Shown here: piece by piece, positions 7,985-16,075 of the stretch
Layout: the number at the start of each line of letters is the position of its first letter
Numbering within the stretch: the first letter of the stretch is position 1
NCBI RefSeq assembly: GCF_900188325.1
Contig: NZ_FZPD01000003.1
Span: 648,901-712,900 of the forward strand
DNA: 64,000 nt
Reading direction: 5' to 3'
Origin: Ekhidna lutea
Lineage (GTDB): Bacteria > Bacteroidota > Bacteroidia > Cytophagales > Cyclobacteriaceae
Made by a program: the position numbers and the translations under genes
Notes under the pieces: generated by a model
What the model was told of the DNA's origin: nothing
The model's database searches: none
Seen by the model: only the letters and a program-made list of their open reading frames with translations

Positions 7985-9223
7985 CTATTCTGGCAGATAT
8001 GCCAATGAACTCATCTGATCTATTGGGAAATATCGCTGGGATAGAGCTTGAATATCCTCGGCTGTAATGGCATCAATCTTCTTAAACACACTGTCAATAT
8101 CCGGTACTTTGTTTAAATCAAGTTGACTTTTAGCCATCATGAGCATTGTTGCATTCTTATTTTCTTCGGATAAAGCCATCTGCCCCTTGATCTGATTTTT
8201 AGCTTTATGAAGCTGCATGTTTCCCAAAGGCTTAGACTTCAGGAGTTCGATTTCCTTGAGGATAATACGCTGACTTTTCTTTAGGTTTTTCGGGTCGGTA
8301 GCAAAGAAGATACTGAACTGGCCAACTTCCAGATAGGGAGCATAGCTGGCGTCTACCCCATAGACTAATCCATGTTTTTCTCTAAGAGAGAGATTAAGCC
8401 TGGAACTCATGCTTGGACCACCTAGTAGGTTTACGACAAAAAAGAAAGGAATTCTGTTTTCATCTTTGATACTCAATGAAGGCATCCCCATGGCGATGTG
8501 CGCCTGTGAAATAGATTTTTTGACTTCCTTTCGGGTAGGTTGATATCCTGAAAACCAGTTTCTTTCCGGTGTATGATTCTTATGTGGAATCTGTTCCAGG
8601 TACTTGGTTGCTAAACGCTGAATTTTCTTGGCAGAATAGTTTCCTACACTTGAAAGAATGATTTTCTCTGTATTCAGATTCCGGTCTAAAAAATTGCGAA
8701 AATCACCTTGTTTGAAGGAATTCACAGTTTGCTCAGTCCCAAGGATATTTCTCCCAAGCGCATGATTAGGAAATAGCTGCTCATCAAAATCGTCCTGAAT
8801 CGAATCTTCCGGAGTGTCTCGATACATGCTCATCTCCTCCAGAATAACTTGTCGTTCTTTTTCGATCTGCTTTTCCGGAAAGGTGGAATTGAACGTGATG
8901 TCGCAAAGCAGTTCTACTGCTTTATCAAGATGAATGTCTAGCAGGGAGGCGTAGAAACAGATTTTCTCTTTCGTGGTGTAAGCGTTTAATTCACCACCTA
9001 ATGATTCCAGTCGATTGATGATATGGTATGAGCTGCGCTTGTTGGTACCTTTAAATACCATATGCTCCAGGAAGTGTGCCAGCCCCTGTTCTTCAAGGCT
9101 TTCATCCCGGCTACCAATGTCCAACATAATGCCGACATGGGCGATTTTGGTGTGGTTGACTTCCTTATGTATCACCCGAATCCCGTTCGGTAATTCGATC
9201 AGCTCGTATTCCTTCTTGCTCAT
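7985..9223 (-). CDS. M16 family zinc peptidase (pitrilysin/processing-peptidase-like)
   Basis: A 412-residue M16B-type peptidase. The inverted zinc motif HxxEH is at 50-54 ('HFLEH') with the downstream Glu in the 'ELLCDITFNSTFPEKQIEKE' region, followed by the second inactive-type half with 'REKHGLVYGVDA', the Arg/Tyr pair typical of the substrate-binding half. No signal peptide, so probably cytoplasmic. First gene of an operon with the O-methyltransferase and the lytic transglycosylase. An exact TAACTTTG promoter element lies 7 nt upstream of the ATG. Confidence 0.9.
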   Translation of the reverse strand: MSKKEYELIELPNGIRVIHKEVNHTKIAHVGIMLDIGSRDESLEEQGLAHFLEHMVFKGTNKRSSYHIINRLESLGGELNAYTTKEKICFYASLLDIHLDKAVELLCDITFNSTFPEKQIEKERQVILEEMSMYRDTPEDSIQDDFDEQLFPNHALGRNILGTEQTVNSFKQGDFRNFLDRNLNTEKIILSSVGNYSAKKIQRLATKYLEQIPHKNHTPERNWFSGYQPTRKEVKKSISQAHIAMGMPSLSIKDENRIPFFFVVNLLGGPSMSSRLNLSLREKHGLVYGVDASYAPYLEVGQFSIFFATDPKNLKKSQRIILKEIELLKSKPLGNMQLHKAKNQIKGQMALSEENKNATMLMMAKSQLDLNKVPDIDSVFKKIDAITAEDIQALSQRYFPIDQMSSLAYLPE

Positions 9224-9230
9224 TGGAGCG

Positions 9231-9238
9231 CAAAGTTA
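9231..9238 (-). promoter_or_regulatory. TAnnTTTG -7 element of the M16 operon
   Basis: Minus-strand octamer TAACTTTG, exact match to the Bacteroidota -7 consensus, 7 nt before the ATG at 9223. Suggests a very short leader. Confidence 0.5.
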
Positions 9239-9265
9239 GGACTAAGTACACTAACCACCCCCAAC

Positions 9266-9336
9266 CCCTCCTTTATTCTCTTGAAAGAGTACTTGATACG
9301 ATTAGCTCTAACTTCGGCTCCCCTTCCAAAGGAGGG
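9266..9336. repeat. Intergenic inverted repeat CCCTCCTTT / AAAGGAGGG
   Basis: Perfect 9-bp arms at 9266-9274 and 9328-9336 frame about 53 bp between the sigma-factor 3' end and the M16 operon promoter. C-rich/G-rich arms of this type are frequent intergenic elements in Bacteroidota; a related short hairpin occurs at 43850-43868. Confidence 0.4.
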
Positions 9337-9353
9337 ATACAGGGAGATTGATG

Positions 9354-10580
9354 TTAAATGCTTTTCAACTTATCCTTTAAATAAGCCTTCTCCCGTTCAT
9401 TCTTTGTTAAATCAATGGCCCGTTTAAGTGAGACTCGCGCCTCTGACGATTCACCCAGTGTATTTAGGAGATCACTTTTAATGGCATAAAAGAGGTAGTA
9501 TTCATCAAAAAACGAGGTTTCTTCCAGCTCCTCTATTTCTGTATAAGCTACATGAGGGCCATGCACTTTTTCCAATGGCACAATTCTATTGAGGCGAACG
9601 ATAGGAGATGGGGTAATTTGTAGTTGAAGGTCGTAGAGTCGAAGGATTTCCATCCAGTTGGTTTCCTCAAAAGAAGGTGCCTGACAGTGCACAGCACTGA
9701 TAGCAGCCTGAATGATGTATTCGTTGATACCTCCATCATCAGATGCTTGTTCAAGGTAAAATAGTCCCTGATTGATCAGGTTTTGATCCCATTTGGATCG
9801 GTCTTGATTTTCGAGTGTGATGATGTCCCCATTTTCGTCTGTTCGGGCAGAAAACCGAGCCGCATGAAAATGCATCAGAGCCATCAAGGAGTTGGCTGTT
9901 GGCGTGTTACAGATTTCACTTTCCAGTAAGACCCGATTAAGTCGGATGGCATCCTCACACAATTCTTTGCGTATGAGCATTTCACCCTCTGCCGACTTGT
10001 AGCCCTCATTGAATAGGAGGTAGATGATTTTTAGGACCATCTCCAGCCGCTTCTCGATTTCATTGGCAGGAGGAAGCAGGAGTTTAATTTCCTCTTGTTT
10101 AAACTTCTTTTTTGCCCGGGTATATGCCTTCGCTACCGTTTCTTCTTTTTTGAGTAGGGAGCTGGAAATTTCTCTAACGGATAGCCCACCAAGAATCTTA
10201 AGAGTCAAAATGATCTGATATTCCTGACTCAGTGATGGATGGCAGCAAGCAAACATCATTCGCACCATGTCATCATTAATCGATTCAAGCGATAAGTCTT
10301 CGTTCATCTCTTCGGTGGTTTCCGGAACTTCCTGCTGTGTGGTTTTTTGATCTCTCCTGAGCTGGTCAATCATCTTATTTCTCGCCACCCGCAAGATCCA
10401 ACCGGTGGGGTTGTCCGGTATCTGGGCGTACGGCCAGGTTTGCATCGCTTTGATCAGAGCCTCCTGCACACTATCCTCAGCAAGTTCCAGATTAGACGCA
10501 CCAAACTTGCTGGTGAGGTGCGATACCGCCTTACCATATTCCGTTCGGAAGAAGTGATCCACGAGTTGGGAGGTTTGCAT
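9354..10580 (-). CDS. ECF42-type RNA polymerase sigma factor with C-terminal DUF6596/TPR-like domain
   Basis: A 408-residue extracytoplasmic-function sigma factor. Region 2 is at about 10-90 ('LAEDSVQEALIKAMQTWP' and 'GWILRVARNKMIDQLRR'); region 4 at about 110-165 ('LTLKILGGLSVREISSSLL'). A long C-terminal helical extension with 'YLLFNEGYKSAEGEMLIRKE' is the DUF6596 domain that defines ECF42. This class has no anti-sigma factor and is normally next to genes for DGPF/YciI proteins, exactly as here (YciI-like gene just upstream). The C-terminal domain is thought to control activity. Two REP-like elements lie between it and the YciI gene. Confidence 0.88.
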   Translation of the reverse strand: MQTSQLVDHFFRTEYGKAVSHLTSKFGASNLELAEDSVQEALIKAMQTWPYAQIPDNPTGWILRVARNKMIDQLRRDQKTTQQEVPETTEEMNEDLSLESINDDMVRMMFACCHPSLSQEYQIILTLKILGGLSVREISSSLLKKEETVAKAYTRAKKKFKQEEIKLLLPPANEIEKRLEMVLKIIYLLFNEGYKSAEGEMLIRKELCEDAIRLNRVLLESEICNTPTANSLMALMHFHAARFSARTDENGDIITLENQDRSKWDQNLINQGLFYLEQASDDGGINEYIIQAAISAVHCQAPSFEETNWMEILRLYDLQLQITPSPIVRLNRIVPLEKVHGPHVAYTEIEELEETSFFDEYYLFYAIKSDLLNTLGESSEARVSLKRAIDLTKNEREKAYLKDKLKSI

Positions 10581-10601
10581 TTAGATGAGAATGTAATGGG
10601 C

Positions 10602-10640
10602 GTCATCTTGAGCCTGTCGAAAGATACCCTTCGACAGGCT
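10602..10640. repeat. REP-like palindrome AGCCTGTCGAA / TTCGACAGGCT
   Basis: Perfect 11-bp arms at 10611-10621 and 10630-10640 with an 8-nt spacer. The left half repeats the element at 5511-5530. It lies 22 bp upstream of the ECF42 start. Confidence 0.7.
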
Positions 10641-10664
10641 GTTTAGTTGTAATATTTAATCTTA

Positions 10665-10748
10665 CGTCACTTCGAACAAAGTGAGAAGTCCCCGTGAAGG
10701 AGATTTCTCGCCTTGCCTTCCCGCTAGCCAGGCAGGCTCGAAATGACG
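10665..10748. repeat. Second REP-like palindromic element (CGTCACTTCGA ... TCGAAATGACG)
   Basis: Outer arms 10665-10675 and 10738-10748 are near-perfect reverse complements. Inside, GAGAAGTC (about 10683-10690) pairs with GATTTCTC (about 10712-10719). The whole would fold into a long cruciform; this is a familiar type of intergenic repeat in Bacteroidota. It ends 7 bp before the stop codon of the YciI gene. Confidence 0.65.
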
Positions 10749-10754
10749 CTTTAA

Positions 10755-11090
10755 TTACATCCCCATTTCGGTAATTACTTCTCTCACTTCTGTGGTACCA
10801 CCAAACTCGAAGATTGGGCAGTCCTTGGATAGCTCTACCGCATGATCCATATCATTCGCATCAAGTACAACATAGCCACCAACGACTTCTTTTCCTTCTG
10901 TAAACGGCCCATCGGTGATTACATCTCCAGCTTTGCCTACCACTTTTCCTTCCTGCTGCAATGGGTAGCCTTCCGCTTTCACTTTAGCCATCCATTCACC
11001 CCATCGCTGCATGTGGGCTTGCATCTGCTCAGGTGATTGGTCTGCATAACCTTCATCACCACCTCGGAATACATACAAATACTTTTTCAT
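10755..11090 (-). CDS. YciI family protein (DGPF domain)
   Basis: A 111-residue protein of the YCII/DGPF superfamily. 'MKKYLYVFRGGDEG' is the first strand, and the family signature 'ITDGPFTEGKEVVGGYVVL' lies near residues 59-77, including the Asp-Gly-Pro-Phe motif. Length is typical. DGPF proteins are small ferredoxin-like-fold proteins of unknown reaction; they are the usual partners of ECF42 sigma factors and are often controlled by them. Placement directly upstream of the ECF42 gene supports that pairing. Confidence 0.88.
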   Translation of the reverse strand: MKKYLYVFRGGDEGYADQSPEQMQAHMQRWGEWMAKVKAEGYPLQQEGKVVGKAGDVITDGPFTEGKEVVGGYVVLDANDMDHAVELSKDCPIFEFGGTTEVREVITEMGM

Positions 11091-11135
11091 CGTCTTAGTT
11101 GTGTTTTAGTTAAGATAAATATTTCCTTTAAGACG
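11091..11135. other. Inverted repeat CGTCTTA / TAAGACG upstream of the YciI gene
   Basis: Perfect 7-bp arms at 11091-11097 and 11129-11135 flank an AT-rich stretch directly upstream of the YciI start. It could be an operator or part of an ECF42-dependent promoter, or chance. The remaining gap to 11229 shows nothing clear. Confidence 0.3.
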
Positions 11136-11229
11136 AGCGTACTAATTGAAAATGGACAATGAGGAATTGAAAATTGCTTTTTGCCCTGTGTTGTGCTGAA
11201 TCTGAATAAAAGGCTGGAAAAAGTACCTA

Positions 11230-11685
11230 CTAGTTCTGTTGGTCTTGAAAGCTGTTTTGAGAGATTAAAGATTTCAATTTCTTAACAATTGGAGGAGCTT
11301 TCCAAATAGGTGTTAGGTCAATTTCAGGCATGAATTTTATTGAAGTTCCAAATTCAGTTTTTTTATTAAAATGCATTGTAACTGGCTGAATGTTCCAAAG
11401 CCACGAGTGCGTTACTTTATCTAAATCTGTGATAGGTACTATTATATGTCGAAAATGATTAGAAATGTAAAAATTTTGGTCATCCATGGAGACACTCTTA
11501 AGTCTTAACAAAGCAGAATAGAATATTATAATTACTGTCCCTAAGAGCGAAGAAGTTACAATGACTAATTCATAATATTGAAAGTCTACAAAAATGATAG
11601 TTAGATAAATTAATGGGCCTCCAAAAACGGTTGGAAAGAAAATCTTAAATGTTAAGGTTAGCTCAGATGAAATTAATTTTTTCAT
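11230..11685 (-). CDS. Small membrane protein, PH-like domain, unknown function
   Basis: A 151-residue protein with two hydrophobic segments at about 13-33 and 38-60, a short loop and a soluble beta-rich part ('SVSMDDQNFYISN', 'IIVPITDLDKV'). Two-helix hairpin plus soluble strands recalls bacterial PH-domain (bPH/DUF304-like) membrane proteins, but the match is by general appearance only. AT content is somewhat higher than in neighbours. No operon partner. Confidence 0.5.
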   Translation of the reverse strand: MKKLISSELTLTFKIFFPTVFGGPLIYLTIIFVDFQYYELVIVTSSLLGTVIIIFYSALLRLKSVSMDDQNFYISNHFRHIIVPITDLDKVTHSWLWNIQPVTMHFNKKTEFGTSIKFMPEIDLTPIWKAPPIVKKLKSLISQNSFQDQQN

Positions 11686-11769
11686 GTTATTCAGCTAGTC
11701 TATTAATTAGCAATATATTAAGATTTTGTATCAAATCCGTTATTTACATTTCAAACTGTTGCGATAAAC

Positions 11770-12960
11770 CTAATTCTCCCACACCACCTCCAAACTCTCA
11801 CCCTCCCAAATCACCGTACTGGATGTCGCATCTTCTCTTCGTTTGATTTTGATCTTCGTTTTATCGGTTCGGATTGTTTCTTTTTTGATTACTTTCCAGT
11901 TGTCTTTGTGGTAAACAGTAATATAAATAGAGGGCTTGTCGAGTTCAAGTCTAAAGGTGTTTCTGGCATTTTGTTCAGCATCCTCCCAAAGAATCTCATT
12001 TCCTTCAAGCGCCAACATCGCGATCTCTCCATTTGGAACTCCATGCCCGATATAGTTATTGGGATACATCAGACTTCCAGACTGAATGATCACGTTCTTT
12101 AATTCTTCTCCTGTCAAGGACGGATATTTCTCCAGCAGACAAGCAGCCAATCCAGTAATAACAGGCGCAGAAAAAGAAGTGCCGAGCGAAGAATAGCATG
12201 AAATCTCTGGTTTTACATAATCGAGCCACCCAGGTCCTTTGGAGCTGTATTTCATCTCATCCCAGACCTTAAACTTTGTAGCCCCCACTGTGAGCGCACT
12301 TTTGGCGTCTCCCGGCGAACCTACAATCTGCCATTTGTGATCTCCGTCATTTCCGGCCGCAACTATTATCAGTATTCCATATTCTTCAGAGATGCGATCA
12401 ACTGCCTGCGTTAAGATGGTACTTTTTCCATCCATTTGTTCCGGGCGATAGTTCTCTCGCTTATCATTAAACCCGTAATTATACCCCAGAGACAAGTTGA
12501 TGATTTTCACACCTTCTTCAGCCATCCATCCCATCGCCTCAATCGCAAATTCCTCTTCCTGCCTTCGCTCATATCCCCCATGATCTGTTCGGGCCAGGTA
12601 AAAAGTCGCTCCGGTGGCCAGTCCGTACTGTACATCCCTTTCTTCATTATACCCGGCGATCAATTCCCAAACCTCGGTCCCGTGATTATCATCAAATCCA
12701 GCAGTGCCTGAGTAGGGTTTGGCTTCCGGATCCAGATAATCTTTATATCCCGCTATCTGACCATTCTCAAAAAGAGCTTTCAGCGATTCGCTATCATCAG
12801 CTTTCAGGAATCCACCATCGATGATCCCGACCTTCACTCCCTTGCCAGTAAGTCCGGCATCAATGATTGCCTGTCCATTGATCTGCTCCAGCGCAAATCC
12901 CAATTGCTGCCCGGAAAGGGGCAGATAGAGGAAAAGAAATGCTAATTTTAGCCATCTCAT
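11770..12960 (-). CDS. S8 family serine peptidase (subtilisin-like), secreted
   Basis: A 396-residue subtilase. Signal peptide at 1-18, then the catalytic triad: Asp48 in 'VGIIDGGF', His in 'DDNHGTEVWELIAGY' near 95, Ser in 'LGTSFSAPVITGLAA' near 265; the oxyanion Asn is in 'IIVAAGNDGDH'. The C-terminal 80 residues are beta-rich. No clear T9SS C-terminal signal is visible, so it may stay in the periplasm. Divergent from the Xaa-Pro aminopeptidase gene, sharing a 38-bp gap. Confidence 0.92.
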   Translation of the reverse strand: MRWLKLAFLFLYLPLSGQQLGFALEQINGQAIIDAGLTGKGVKVGIIDGGFLKADDSESLKALFENGQIAGYKDYLDPEAKPYSGTAGFDDNHGTEVWELIAGYNEERDVQYGLATGATFYLARTDHGGYERRQEEEFAIEAMGWMAEEGVKIINLSLGYNYGFNDKRENYRPEQMDGKSTILTQAVDRISEEYGILIIVAAGNDGDHKWQIVGSPGDAKSALTVGATKFKVWDEMKYSSKGPGWLDYVKPEISCYSSLGTSFSAPVITGLAACLLEKYPSLTGEELKNVIIQSGSLMYPNNYIGHGVPNGEIAMLALEGNEILWEDAEQNARNTFRLELDKPSIYITVYHKDNWKVIKKETIRTDKTKIKIKRREDATSSTVIWEGESLEVVWEN

Positions 12961-12998
12961 AGTCGGGCAATTTTGTTAAACCAGAACTAAGATAATCC

Positions 12999-14288
12999 AT
13001 GCGATACGATCCCATTGACAACCAACTATTTATTCAGAATCGTGAGAAGCTAGCCAAGCGCATGAAACCCAGGTCTGTTGCTATTGTGCATGCAAACGAT
13101 ATCATGCCTACCAACGCAGATGGAACAATGCAGTTTGTCCAAAATGCCAATCTGTTCTATCTGACTGGTGTGGACCAGGAAGAAACAATTGTGTTGATAG
13201 CACCTGACTTTCCGGATGAAAAGATGCGGGAAATCCTGTTTGTACGAGAAACGAATGAAGAGATAGCCGTATGGGAAGGCCATAAGCTGACCAAAGAAGA
13301 GGGTACGGAAGCCACCGGCATCAAAAATATCAAGTGGACATCTGAGTTTGAGAAGACATTGTACACCATCCTCGCTGAATGTGATCACATCTATCTGGAT
13401 AGCAATGAGCACATCCGAAATGCAAGTGAGGTGGAAACACGCAATGCCCGATTTATAAAGGAGTGCAAAGACAAATATCCACTATATCAATATGAGCGTC
13501 TGTCTCCAATCCTGACAGATCTAAGATGTGTGAAATCACAGTTTGAAATCGACTTACTAAAACATGCCTGTGAGATCACGGAGAAAGGGTTTAGAAGAGT
13601 GCTGGAGTTTGTACGTCCGGGTGTAATGGAATATGAAGTAGAGGCGGAATACCTGCATGAATTCGTGAGAAACCGATCGAAAGGGTTTGCATATACACCG
13701 ATCGTTGGAGGTGGAGGGAACTCATGCGTGCTTCACTATATCGAAAATCGAATGCAGCTAAAAGATGGAGATGTATTGCTGATGGATGTAGGCGCAGAGT
13801 ATGCAAATTACAGTTCGGATATGACCCGAACAATTCCTGTTAACGGCAAATTCACCGAAAGACAAAGAGCGGTTTACGATGCAGTATTACGAGTGAAGAA
13901 TGGAGCAACCAAACTTTTAAAGCCAGGGAATAGAATCCCGGAATATCATACTGAAGTGGGTAAGCTGATGGAGAAGGAGTTGGTGGATTTGGGATTGATC
14001 ACAACGGATGATATCAAGAATGAAAATCCGGATTGGCCGGCTTACAAAAGATACTTTATGCATGGAACTTCTCATCATATTGGTATAGATGTGCATGATG
14101 TGGCATCTATTTATAAGGAGTTTGAATCGGGAATGGTGTTTACGGTTGAGCCGGGAATTTATATTCCGGAGGAAAACATCGGCATTCGATTGGAGGACGA
14201 TATCGTTGTAACTAAAAACGGACACATCAATTTGATGGAGAATATTCCTATTGAGGCGGAGGAGATAGAAGAGATTATGAATAAATGA
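12999..14288 (+). CDS. pepP: Xaa-Pro aminopeptidase (aminopeptidase P, M24B)
   Basis: Removes an N-terminal residue preceding proline. The 429-residue protein has the N-terminal AMP_N domain (1-160, 'VAIVHANDIMPTNADG') and a pita-bread catalytic domain. Metal ligands are visible: Asp in 'LLMDVGAEYANYSSDMTRTIPV', His in 'MHGTSHHIGIDVHD', Glu in 'TVEPGIYIPE' and Glu in 'GIRLEDDIVV'. Cytoplasmic. Its stop overlaps the next start by 4 bp (ATGA), so it heads an operon with a GNAT acetyltransferase and a RidA protein. Confidence 0.93.
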   Translation: MRYDPIDNQLFIQNREKLAKRMKPRSVAIVHANDIMPTNADGTMQFVQNANLFYLTGVDQEETIVLIAPDFPDEKMREILFVRETNEEIAVWEGHKLTKEEGTEATGIKNIKWTSEFEKTLYTILAECDHIYLDSNEHIRNASEVETRNARFIKECKDKYPLYQYERLSPILTDLRCVKSQFEIDLLKHACEITEKGFRRVLEFVRPGVMEYEVEAEYLHEFVRNRSKGFAYTPIVGGGGNSCVLHYIENRMQLKDGDVLLMDVGAEYANYSSDMTRTIPVNGKFTERQRAVYDAVLRVKNGATKLLKPGNRIPEYHTEVGKLMEKELVDLGLITTDDIKNENPDWPAYKRYFMHGTSHHIGIDVHDVASIYKEFESGMVFTVEPGIYIPEENIGIRLEDDIVVTKNGHINLMENIPIEAEEIEEIMNK

Positions 14289-14716
14289 TTCGAAAAGGTG
14301 AGATAGATGAAATTCTCCCGATTATAGAAGGGATTCCTGAGTTTAAAAGCCCATACTCAAAAGAAGAATTTACTAAGCGTTTATCAGCTACTAAATCGGT
14401 GGTTTTAATAGCCGAGGATGATGGTAAACCAGTTGGTTTTAAGTGTGGATATCAACGAAACTCAAATGCTTCCTTTTACAGTTGGATGGGAGGAGTCTTA
14501 CCCGAATTTAGAGGAATGGGGATTGCGGCAGCTCTGTTGAAAGAAATGGAGCTGTGGTGTCGATCGAAAGGATATCGGTATTTAACCTTCAAAACATTGA
14601 ATGAACACAAATCCATGTTGATCTTTGCTTTGAAGTATGGATTTGAAATAATTGATACTGAGCGATCATCAAAAGATGAGCGAATCAGAATTTGGTTAAG
14701 AAAACAATTGAAATAA
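14285..14716 (+). CDS. GNAT family N-acetyltransferase
   Basis: A 143-residue acetyltransferase. The acetyl-CoA-binding motif A is 'GGVLPEFRGMGIAAALLKEME' (about 77-97, containing R-G-x-G-I-A), followed by 'YRYLTFKTLNEHKSMLIFALKYGFEII', the usual C-terminal strand and helix of GNAT proteins. Substrate unknown. It overlaps pepP by 4 bp and its TAA overlaps the following ATG by one base, so all three genes are probably co-translated. Confidence 0.88.
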   Translation: MIRKGEIDEILPIIEGIPEFKSPYSKEEFTKRLSATKSVVLIAEDDGKPVGFKCGYQRNSNASFYSWMGGVLPEFRGMGIAAALLKEMELWCRSKGYRYLTFKTLNEHKSMLIFALKYGFEIIDTERSSKDERIRIWLRKQLK

Positions 14717-15153
14717 TGTCATCACAAAAATTTGATTCAGATAAAGCACCGGAACCCGTGGGGTTATATCCACACGCCAGGCAAGTAGGCGATTTACTTT
14801 TCTTATCGGGTGTTGGGCCCAGGGAGCGGGGAACGAAGAAGATTCCCGGAGTGGAGCTGGATGAAAATGGCAAAATCATTAGCTATGACATTGCTGAGCA
14901 GTGTCATTCCGTTTTTAAAAATGTCCGGCTGATTTTGGAGGCATCCGGAGCAAGCTGGGATAGTCTGGTGGATGTAACCGTCTTTCTTACCAATATGAAA
15001 GATGACTTTAAGACGTACAATAAAATTTACGCTGAGTACTTCAAAGACAATCAGCCATGCCGAACGACCGTAGAAATCAGTTCGCTACCAACTCCGATTG
15101 CCATAGAGCTGAAGTGCATCGCGGCTTTAAAACAAAATCAAAATAATGGATAG
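14716..15153 (+). CDS. RidA family protein, 2-aminomuconate deaminase-like
   Basis: A 145-residue YjgF/YER057c/UK114 protein. 'GLYPHARQVGDLLFLSGVGPRE' and 'NVRLILEASGASWDSLVDVTVFLTNM' are classic, and the catalytic Arg lies in 'QPCRTTVEISSLP'. The longer beta hairpin ('GTKKIPGVELDENGKIISYDI') resembles the 2-aminomuconate deaminase branch more than housekeeping RidA. The start at 14716 is chosen because it forms TAATG with the GNAT stop. An ACMSD-like gene of the same catabolic route lies at 42.8 kb, not adjacent. Confidence 0.82.
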   Translation: MSSQKFDSDKAPEPVGLYPHARQVGDLLFLSGVGPRERGTKKIPGVELDENGKIISYDIAEQCHSVFKNVRLILEASGASWDSLVDVTVFLTNMKDDFKTYNKIYAEYFKDNQPCRTTVEISSLPTPIAIELKCIAALKQNQNNG

Positions 15154-15279
15154 TCATCCTTCAACAATCTTCATTAAAGATCGTTGATTTGATATTCACG
15201 TTAACAAATAAAAAGTTAAGATAAAGGACCCCTACCAAAGAGAAGATCAAAATCACTATTTTTGGGGCTTAATAGTATT

Positions 15280-15972
15280 ATGGAAAGATCATTGGAATAC
15301 AACACCCAGCGCTCGCAATTGAAATTAAGAGAGTACGGCAGAAACGTGCAGAACCTTGTAGCGCACTTGAGAACGATAGAAGATAAAGAGCAGCGAAATA
15401 AAAAAGCGGAAACATTGGTGGAGCTAATGAAGCTCATCAATCCGGATCTGGGCTCAAACAACGAGACCGATCAAAAGGTGTGGGATGACCTACATATCAT
15501 TTCAAACTTCGAATTGGATATTGATGGCCCATTCCCTAAACCTGATGCGTCTGTTTTAGATCGGAAACCTGAAAGACTTCAGTATTACTCCAATGAGATC
15601 AAGTACCGTCACTATGGTCGAGGTGTGGAGATTCTTATTGATCAGGCGATAGCGATGGATGATCCTAAGGAGAAAGAAGGAGCGGTTGTAGCTATTGGAC
15701 GGTTAATGAAAGGTTTTTTCCAAACCTGGAATAAAGAAAGCATTGAGGATGAGCAAATCCTTAAGAACATCAAACGACTTTCGAATAACCAGCTAGACAT
15801 TGATATTGAAACGGTAAAAGAGCTTGGTCTTTTTGATTCCGAGAAGAAACACTCAAGCAGAAGAAGCAACACCAACAACAAGGGTCGCAGAAATAATCAG
15901 GGTGGAAAAGGTGGAGGTCGCCAAAACAGACCACACAACAAAGGCGGAGGAAACAACCGCAGAAGACACTAA
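15280..15972 (+). CDS. DUF4290 domain-containing protein with Arg/Gly/Asn-rich tail
   Basis: A 230-residue protein typical of Bacteroidota. The DUF4290 domain (about 1-190) starts 'MERSLEYNTQRSQLKLREYG' and includes 'LVELMKLINPDLG'. The last 40 residues are a low-complexity basic tail of Arg, Gly, Asn and Lys ('GRRNNQGGKGGGRQNRPHNK'), which suggests nucleic-acid binding. The ATG at 15280 is preferred to a TTG at 15262. Directly upstream of murA with about 100 bp between; function not established. Confidence 0.85.
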   Translation: MERSLEYNTQRSQLKLREYGRNVQNLVAHLRTIEDKEQRNKKAETLVELMKLINPDLGSNNETDQKVWDDLHIISNFELDIDGPFPKPDASVLDRKPERLQYYSNEIKYRHYGRGVEILIDQAIAMDDPKEKEGAVVAIGRLMKGFFQTWNKESIEDEQILKNIKRLSNNQLDIDIETVKELGLFDSEKKHSSRRSNTNNKGRRNNQGGKGGGRQNRPHNKGGGNNRRRH

Positions 15973-16075
15973 TTCGATTTTTTTGATTGACAGATTTGAA
16001 GATGGTTTCGATACTATTTAATAGCTTCGTTACCTAATCGAATAATTTTCAAATCATCAAATCTCAAAATCCATA

